From positions 248,001 through 312,000 of the forward strand of contig NZ_FRCN01000008.1 of assembly GCF_900142925.1 (NCBI RefSeq): a DNA stretch of 64,000 nt, given 5' to 3'. Positions 24,029-32,000 of this stretch are shown piece by piece (positions within the stretch are counted from its first letter, which is position 1; every line of letters begins with the position of its first letter). Below the pieces are notes generated by a model. The model was given only the letters and a program-made list of their open reading frames with translations. It had not been told where the DNA came from and did not search any database. The DNA is from Chitinophaga sp. CF418. Lineage in GTDB: Bacteria; Bacteroidota; Bacteroidia; Chitinophagales; Chitinophagaceae. The position numbers were made by a program, and so were the translations under genes.

Positions 24029-24902
24029 ATAAATCAATGTTCTTTTGGAAATATTTCGGGTCATACTTTTTAAACAAATCATAATCAGAACCTATTACGG
24101 AAGATTTTTGAAGTCCTTTTTTGGGATCGTATTTTATCTCCAGTTTGAAACCAGGTGAATAATATCGTCGTAGTTGAATGTCAGAATAGCTACTTTTCTT
24201 CAATTCACTTCTAACAACATTTTCAATAAATAAAGCTCCCAATTCAGAAGTTTCATGTCTTCTTTGGTGTGAAACATTGTAATCATTCCATGCGGAATAA
24301 TCCTTCTGGCTAAAAACATTAGAATTCAAGGTACCAAACGGAGGATCCAAATTATAAAGTTCTCTTATTTTATGACCAGTTTCATGTGCAATTAATCCCA
24401 GTATTGCATATTTTTTAGGTTCTTCTCCATTGGCAAGAGTATTAATTTTGTAATGGACACCGATTCGTATCTCATTCCCACCTTCTGGAGTCTTGCCGCC
24501 ATCTTCGTTAGTTGCAGTGTAATAATATGTTTCCTTTCTACCATCTAAATCATTATAAATCTTAGCAAATGAGCTAGAATTCCTTCTTAGTTCCCCAATT
24601 CCATTTTTCATCTGTTTAAATTCCTCCTTTGTGACGCCATTCTCTCGCCTTAACTTCACTTTATCTCCTAAAGGATCAATCCACAAGATGGGACCATTCA
24701 GAAATGTCGCATAAGAACTAACTGACACTTCTGGTTTAGGATCAACGTTCCACCTCCTACCCATCCTCGGATCGTACTCCCAATACTCTGCAGTATAACT
24801 ATTTCCCTCTCCCTTTACCTCGTTTGACTTCTCTTGCCCATTAAACCCATACCTATAACCTTTAAAGAAACGTAAAGCAGTTGGCAGGAAACATCCCACC
24901 AA
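24000..24902 (-). CDS. orphan RHS tip with HExxH metallopeptidase-like toxin
   Basis: KGYRYGFNGQEKSNEVKGEG and YTAEYWEYDPRMGRRWNVDP form the core end, IDPLGDKV the border to the toxin. The toxin (about residues 80-300) has AILGLIAHETGHKIRELYNL with His173, Glu174 and His177 as an HExxH zinc motif, and a later His/Glu-rich helix (QRRHETSELGALFIENVV). The start is TTG at 24902, with no full RHS body, so it depends on recombination with the intact RHS gene to be displayed. It is the orphan nearest to that gene and its reading frame is unbroken. Confidence 0.8.
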   Translation of the reverse strand: MVGCFLPTALRFFKGYRYGFNGQEKSNEVKGEGNSYTAEYWEYDPRMGRRWNVDPKPEVSVSSYATFLNGPILWIDPLGDKVKLRRENGVTKEEFKQMKNGIGELRRNSSSFAKIYNDLDGRKETYYYTATNEDGGKTPEGGNEIRIGVHYKINTLANGEEPKKYAILGLIAHETGHKIRELYNLDPPFGTLNSNVFSQKDYSAWNDYNVSHQRRHETSELGALFIENVVRSELKKSSYSDIQLRRYYSPGFKLEIKYDPKKGLQKSSVIGSDYDLFKKYDPKYFQKNIDLYEVLGIGSR

Positions 24903-24990
24903 CTGCTCACATCCATATGGGATGTCAATTTCTGTTATCTATTTCACAGTTATTCATTCTCTCAGCCCCCCTTATCAACAAAATAGATTC

Positions 24991-25012
24991 CTCAACTTCC
25001 AATACTGAGGCT
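24991..25012 (-). terminator. weak hairpin after the orphan fragment at 25057
   Basis: CCTCA and TGAGG arms about 12 bases apart are followed on the minus strand by AATCTATTTTG. The stem is only 5 bp, so this is a weak candidate. Confidence 0.35.
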
Positions 25013-25056
25013 AATGATTGTCAAACAAGACTATAAACCGAGAATATACTCATTAT

Positions 25057-25368
25057 CTAATTTCCTACTCTTATCTTTGTTTGTTTCCTTCTCTTTTTGT
25101 TGTCATCATCATACCAAACCGGTGCGGTAGAGACAATACTTTCATCTATCAATACATCATAATTTCCAGAATGCTTATAAAGGAGCTTATTCTCACTATT
25201 CTCGACAAGCCAAAATCTTTCTCGTAATAAATACGACTTGAGACCAACTACATAAAGATCTAATTGGCCTGATTCAACCGGAACATTGTTTATGGTTCCC
25301 CATCTCAAATAGAAAAACTTTTCAACCCCTATATAAAATATTGTATCGCTTGATGTCAAACCAGTCAC
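25057..25368 (-). CDS. fragmentary protein between RHS cassettes
   Basis: The frame of 103 residues opens at a GTG (25368), is open for 9 codons upstream of it (LENGSQKRI) and then meets a TGA. The product looks like the C-terminal part of a beta-rich protein with a basic end (DDDNKKRRKQTKIRVGN). It has no signal peptide and lies behind the terminator of the RHS immunity gene. It is probably a truncated immunity gene left from a lost cassette. Confidence 0.4.
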   Translation of the reverse strand: MTGLTSSDTIFYIGVEKFFYLRWGTINNVPVESGQLDLYVVGLKSYLLRERFWLVENSENKLLYKHSGNYDVLIDESIVSTAPVWYDDDNKKRRKQTKIRVGN

Positions 25369-25410
25369 AATTCTTTTCTGGCTTCCATTTTCCAGTCAAA
25401 ATATCTATAA

Positions 25411-25434
25411 AGGCAACGTTTCTTCGCTGCCTTC
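25411..25434 (-). terminator. terminator of the RHS operon
   Basis: On the minus strand AAGGCAGCG pairs with CGTTGCCTT (one G-U) around AAGAAA, 20 bases past the stop of the immunity lipoprotein gene. It is followed by the moderately T-rich TATAGATATTTTG. Confidence 0.6.
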
Positions 25435-25453
25435 ATAAACACTGCTGATTTAT

Positions 25454-26005
25454 CTAATTTTCACTACCGTCTTCATGACTAATTTTAGCTATACTATCAA
25501 TAGCAAATTTTATTTTACTTAATTGCCATGAGGTAAACAAAGAGCTATCATTCCAGTAATTCTCTTGAATAGAAAACGCTACGTCTAAGTCAACATTTTT
25601 CATAAACAGACTTGACGCCTTATATAACTTATAGACTGCTGCAGTATTCTTCCGTACCAAAATCTTTCTTTCTGAAGAATAATTCTTGAAAACGCGGTCT
25701 TCGATTTCCATATTTCCATAATAAAACTTAGAGATAGAGCCTAACCAAGCCAACCTTGAATAATAATCATTATTACTAACAAGTGTATCATCTAAAGCAT
25801 CTATCCAACGAGCAACAGTTATGCTATCCTTTGTTTTCCAAGCCATCTTTATTTCCTGGTAACTATAAAGTGTATTTTCTACTTTCTGGGGCTTTGATTT
25901 CTGTAACTTTGATTTCTGACTACAGGAGGAAATAAAAGCAGATATGACAAAAAACGCACACATATAAACTGCCTTATTTTTTTGTTCTATTTTTCGCATC
26001 TTCAT
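25454..26005 (-). CDS. immunity lipoprotein of the full-length RHS toxin
   Basis: The ATG at 26005 (MKMRKIEQKNKAVYMCAFFV) is chosen over the GTG at 26020. The signal ends in lipobox ISSC, so the protein is lipid-anchored. The mature part is helical (about 155 residues) with Tyr/Trp-rich repeats, for example NDDYYS-like and SLFTSWQLSKIKFAIDSIAK. The gene overlaps the RHS stop by 32 bases, the standard toxin-immunity arrangement. A lipoprotein guard implies that the RHS toxin works in the periplasm, in line with a peptidoglycan or peptide hydrolase fold. No family recognised. Confidence 0.75.
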   Translation of the reverse strand: MKMRKIEQKNKAVYMCAFFVISAFISSCSQKSKLQKSKPQKVENTLYSYQEIKMAWKTKDSITVARWIDALDDTLVSNNDYYSRLAWLGSISKFYYGNMEIEDRVFKNYSSERKILVRKNTAAVYKLYKASSLFMKNVDLDVAFSIQENYWNDSSLFTSWQLSKIKFAIDSIAKISHEDGSEN

Positions 26006-29000
26006 TTTTATTTTGAGCACTATTCCCTTTTTTTGTTGTCACATGCTTATCAAATTCATGGAAATTCCATTTTTTAGGTTGTATAAGATCGCTCCAATAC
26101 ACCACTTTCAAATAGACGAAGCTATAGCTTTTCTCTAGGGGCTTTGCTGCTGGTTCATTACCCTGTATTGTTGTTAAATTATCCTTGTCATCATCAAAAT
26201 CAAAACGACTGTCTCCAACTCTGGTAAGAGTCTGGCTATGTCCGCTGCCATTACGATGATCCCATGCTAGAAGATCTCCAGACATTAGATCCTTCCATTC
26301 TTTGTTCTCGGTCAAAAAGTCATTACGAAATAAGTCGAGAGAACCATAAAAAGATTCTATCTGCTTTGAAAAGGCCAACCAATCACCCTCTTTAAAATTA
26401 ATCCTCTTAACATCTCCATTTCCGTCCTTGTAGTTAAAACCATAATTATCATTCGATATGGTTGGATCTGCAGGTGTCTTATAGTCCTTGAAATACACGG
26501 GAAGTTTATACTTATAAGCAAAAGTAACCATTGCTCTAATTGATAAATCGGCACAATCAAACTTCTCATTACCTTCCTTGTAAGTTTTTAGAATACCACC
26601 GACTTCTTGTCGCCACAATGTTTGATAAGTCATGCCCTTTATATATTTGCTTCCCATCCTTTTAATTAATGCCTCGTCTGTAATAACTTCCGTCCATCTA
26701 TGCTTCGTTTTCCATTCCCCGCCATCTAAGTCAACACCATCTATAACCCTATTTTCAGCGTATGCATAAGTACTATTCCATGGATAAGATTTAAATAAAG
26801 GATCCACACTCAAAAACTTCCCCAACCTCGGGTCATACACCCTCATCCCATAATCCTGCTGATTCCCCTCTCCCTTCACCTCATTATCATTCTCCTTCCC
26901 ATTAAACCCATAGCGATAACTCCCCAAGCTCCACTTCCTATCCGGCTGCAACATCCCAAAAGGATAATAATCCTGCGCACTCAATACCTCCGCCTCATAA
27001 TGATCTACCGCTCCTCCACTTACCGAATCCACCACCTTATCTGAAATAGTCGCCAGTACGTTACCCAGATGATTAGTCAACTCATACTGCTTCCTTCCCT
27101 TTTTCAGCCAGTTTGTATCGCTGGCAGTTGATGTTACATCAGTTGCATCAATATCAGAAGTCCAGACACCTAAACGGCTGCTACCATACAAATGCTGTTC
27201 TTTCCAATACGTCTGATTACCACCGTCTTTATTTCCATAAACAGCCAGTACGTTGCCTTGTGCATCGCGTACATACCAGGTCTTATCTGCAACAGCTCCT
27301 TTCGTATATTGCTTGTATACACGATTACCTGACGGATCATATGCATATTCCAAAGAACTACCATCAGCTTTACCAATCTGTCTGATCTTCCCATACAGGG
27401 TCCACCTAACAGAGTCTATTTGCCCCTGCATGTCAGAGATCAAATTACCAATGTTGTCGTAAAGATAATTATTCGCCTGTTGATTTTTCAAATCCTCTGT
27501 ATAACTGGCGTTGTCAACGGCATCAATCACCTGTGATAACTTATTATTCAACAAGTTACCGGCCGCATCGCGGGAATACACATAACTCAGCTGGTCCATG
27601 GTTAAACCTCTGCCGCTGCTACCATTACGCAAATAGCTGAGAATGTTACCATTACCATCATAAGTTATTGCTTCCTTAAACTGATCCCCGGCTGTTGTTG
27701 CACTCCAATCAGTTGCTCCGACCGTCAATGAATGCTGACGCATGCCCTTGAGACGATTCAACTGGTCGTACCGATAACTATACCCCACAGGTGTTTGCTC
27801 CGCTACCCGTTTAAGCGCCAGCGTGCTACGGCTGATATTGCCGTTAAAAAGGTCTCTACCGGCTTCTGTAGGTACTCCCACCGTCCAGGTCAGTGGGAAG
27901 GCTTTTGCCTGATCACTTATTTCCTTATAGTCACCTGCAAAATATTCAAGGGAATATGCATACGCATCCCTGGCGGTATTACTACGCCATGTATGCTGCA
28001 CACCGTCCCCTCCTATTTCATCTTGCGGCGATAAATAGTTACCATTCACCCCTTTCAGCCAACCTTGTAGAGTATACGCATAGTCAATTCCCTGCACAAG
28101 TTGCTCATTACCAAGTTCTGTCCTGGCTAATGGACCATGCAGGTAATAACGATAAGCAGCATCTGTATGAGGTGTCTCAATCTCCCATCCATTTGAAGAA
28201 ACGGTGTTAACACCTGTAAAGGCTTTTGTGAGACGATTTTCAGCGTCATACTCATAACCATACAGGAACTGATCCTTCTTACCACCCTGATATCTCACCT
28301 TGTTAACCTTTCCACTCACGAGATCATACTGATAGTCAATCTGTTTGGTATCAAGATCAGCCATCTGTTGCCATAAAGTCTTCACATTGCCTATCTGGTC
28401 ATAACTATAATACGTAGCCTGCTGCGGATTTCCATTCTCATCTTCTGCATAAGTAACGGCGCTTACCCTTTTTCTCAGGTTATCCTGGGCAGTTGCGATG
28501 GCATCGGCTGTCTGTGACTTAGGAGCATCATAATAAGTCCTGGTAACCTGTTGCCTTGGATTTGTTCCAAATGCAGCCAGGGCGTCGGTGGAAAGGAATG
28601 GCACTGTAACCGGAAGGGTGGCATTTGTTTCACCAACCTCTTTAATACGTCCCTGTGCATCATAGTTAGTGTAGCTGTAACGGGAACTCCAACCTCCTCC
28701 TAAAGGATTAAGTTGCTCCGCGTTTTGTGAAGCCACCATTCTACCCAGCATATCATACCAGAAATGACTGGTACCTCCGTCAGGAGTATTCTGCGCTTCA
28801 ATCCCATTTAGTGACTGATATGCATAAGAAGTTGTCAAGGTATGTTTCGGGAAAACAGCTACGTATTGTGTTTCAGTAGTAGACCCATCCACAGTCCAAT
28901 AGCTTCCGGCCGCCGGGATACCAAAACGCGTCCAGAACAGCTTGGCACTGTCCAATGCCGTAGCATAAGACGGACTAAAGCCCATGCAGGCATCGTCAGC

Positions 29001-32000
29001 GTTTGCTGATATTTCCTTCGCACTCAGCTTACGACTGAAAAAGCGTACCTGCTTTAGCAAGGTAAGATTCTTCGGATAAGTAATACCCGCGCCACCTGAC
29101 CGTATCTCCCATGGACAAGCGCCAGTTGGCTCTACATTTACACGAGGACAGGATTTACCGTTTACATATATTTCCCGGCTATTTTTCTTAAGCCCATCAC
29201 CCTGAATCACTACATGTGTCCATGGAGTCAAGGGCAAAATACCTGTCAGGTCAGCAGTTGTATGTGCTGACAACACGACGTCTGTTTCCCCTCCTGTAAG
29301 CGGCGTAATTGTATACACATCAAAATTCAGATACTTGCCGCTGATACACAGGTTAAACATATACTTGTTCCCGCTGGTTGTCGCAATCACCTGTCCTCCG
29401 GATCTGCTCTGATTGAACATCCACATCTCAAGTGACGCGTCTCCGGTACGATCAAAGACAGTTGTAAACTGCTGCAATGCAGTAGCCTCAGGTGTATTTG
29501 TAGTCGGACCACCATAAGTACAAACGGCGCTTCCCTTCCTGCGCACCGCAGCAATCTGCGCAAACAGGGAATCATCCAGCGGATGTACGCCTTCCGGCGG
29601 AACAGTTCTGACTAAATTCCCCGCCTGATCATAATAATAGAGTGTATAATGGTACGTCTGCTGAGAGGAAGTCAGCGACAACTTAGGTTTATTAGCACTG
29701 CAATAAGCGATATATTCAGCGCGGAAAAGACGTTTTACCTCTTCAATATATTCCTTATAAGCTACATGCCCTGCTGTAACCGCATCATCGATTCCCTGCA
29801 TCATACATTCATAATTATCCGGCTTAACGCTGGCATACGAAGGATGATTACATAACAACATTGAAAAAGAAGAATTCTTCGCTACTGTATCTCCATATTC
29901 TTTATATTCTGCATAAGACAGGGTAAAACCAAAGCGACCGTTGAGATAGTTGGCGAACATTACCTCGTAGTTCGGGTGATCGACTATCAGGCTATCGCCC
30001 ATGATGGCGACAAATGCCATTACCGCATCGGTATACTCACTTGCGGAAATACAACCCTTCGCGCCCTTTTCCATGAAAACAGGCAACTTCACAGGCTGCT
30101 GAAGCAGGTAACGACAGTTAGTACATCCTTTCTGCAGGAACTGCAACTCATCTCTTGTAATATTCATAGCCTCTCCATACTTCTTCGTCAGATATACATA
30201 GAAGGAGTCTCCTGTTTGAGCAGCATTGTATTCGGCAGTCAATGTTGCAAGACGATCACATATTGAAGCATTAGTAGCCTCAATCACTTTTTCAACAGGC
30301 TGAGGCTGGACATCATACGGATAAGGCGCATCGATCAGATATGGATTGTAATCCATATTGTAAAAACCCAAAACTCCTTTCAGCACATCTGCGAAAGACT
30401 TGTAACCTTCTGCAGTAGCGTTACCAGCTGAACTTGCACCATTGATATGGTCTGCGTCTCCACCCAACTTGCAGACCTCAATCAATTTAGCTCGCACGGT
30501 ACTTTTCTTACTCACATATTTGATGCTGTCTAAAAGGCCTGACAATGCGCCCATCCATACGTCTGCCTGCGCCTCGCAATTCTGGTTAATCATAGCCACC
30601 ATTGCATCATTAACTATTCCTTTCAACGCCGTTGTGTCTGTGGTAATCGGCGGAGTAGCGTAGCTGATATTGGTTATACGCGAAGTTTTATATGCGTATG
30701 CCTGATTACAACCAGTTCCGGGATTCGGAGAATCACCATAACAGGTATCAATTCCAAATATCCAATTATTAATTTGTCCATGTTGTATTATTAGGAATGG
30801 ATGGCGGTCATAATCATGATCAATTTGGATAGGATAGTAAGTATCCGGATCATTGGGATCCCACCATACCCTTGCCCTTATCGCGGCGCCAACAGGAGGA
30901 ATATGCCCCGTATATGTGTACTCTACCTTAGAGTCACTACCGTTATATCCATAGGTAACCCGGGCAAATTTATCCTCCCTGGCATCAACAGCACAACTAA
31001 AAGCAGTATCCTCCGCAGCAGTACCACAATTAGTTGAGGCTATACGTAATGCACTTAAAGGGATTTTTTTATTGACGCAAAACGCTGTAACAGTCTGCCC
31101 TGCATACAGTGGTACCTGAGTTGATCCAATGATCAGATTTTTGTACTCATCGGGGTAATAAATATTAATAGTAAGGTTTTGCGCCAGTGGCGCCCCCAAA
31201 TATGTTATTTTACACCTATAACCAACGGTTCCTGGACAATCTCCATCCGTTCCAAGTACAAAAGTCGAAGCATCAGGACAATTTATCACCGGATACGCCG
31301 AAGCCTTACCCACAGTACATGCAGCGCCACAATACGCCGGCGTATTTCTCAGTAACTGATAATATTTATCTTTCAGTTCCAGATATTTCTCCCTATACAG
31401 AACCCATTCCCTGTCAGGGATACGACAATCCTCCTTAGGCACACAATCAGACCAATTATCTGCCTCCCTAACAGGATCATTGTTGACATTTGTAGTCCCT
31501 GTATAGTCCGCACAATAAAGCATATAATCTACAAACTTCGACAGACTTCCTACAGGCGTACCGTCACTTTTAGCACCGGCAACATTCTTCGAATAATTTG
31601 TCAGATCGTCAATAAAGGCTGACAAGAACGGACGACCCTTTTCTCCATTCTTAAAGAACAGATCATGATCCACTAGCCAACTAATACTATCCCTGCTATA
31701 AACTGCGCCACTTGCGTTTGCAGGTATGTCTGAAACTGTTTTTGCCAACGTACGTATCTGTTCGTCCCATTGCAGGTAGCTAGCATTCTCCCGGCAGAAT
31801 CGCAACGCACAGTACTCCGGATGATATTCAACAAAAGAGGAAGCCCAATCACTTTTCCAATATTTTGCCAATAATTGCAATGTAAATGCACTGTCATAAG
31901 GTGAGGTGATCGTCCCATCTTCCAGTTCAAACTGCTCCTGGATATAACGTAAGGAGTCTTTCGGCAGCGGTTTAAACACCTGCCTCCAGTTAAGGTTCAA

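Noticed and set aside
15242..25454. Prophage or transposon carrying the toxin array
   Set aside because: No integrase, transposase, att-like direct repeats or phage structural genes were seen; the array is better explained by cassette accumulation behind the RHS gene.
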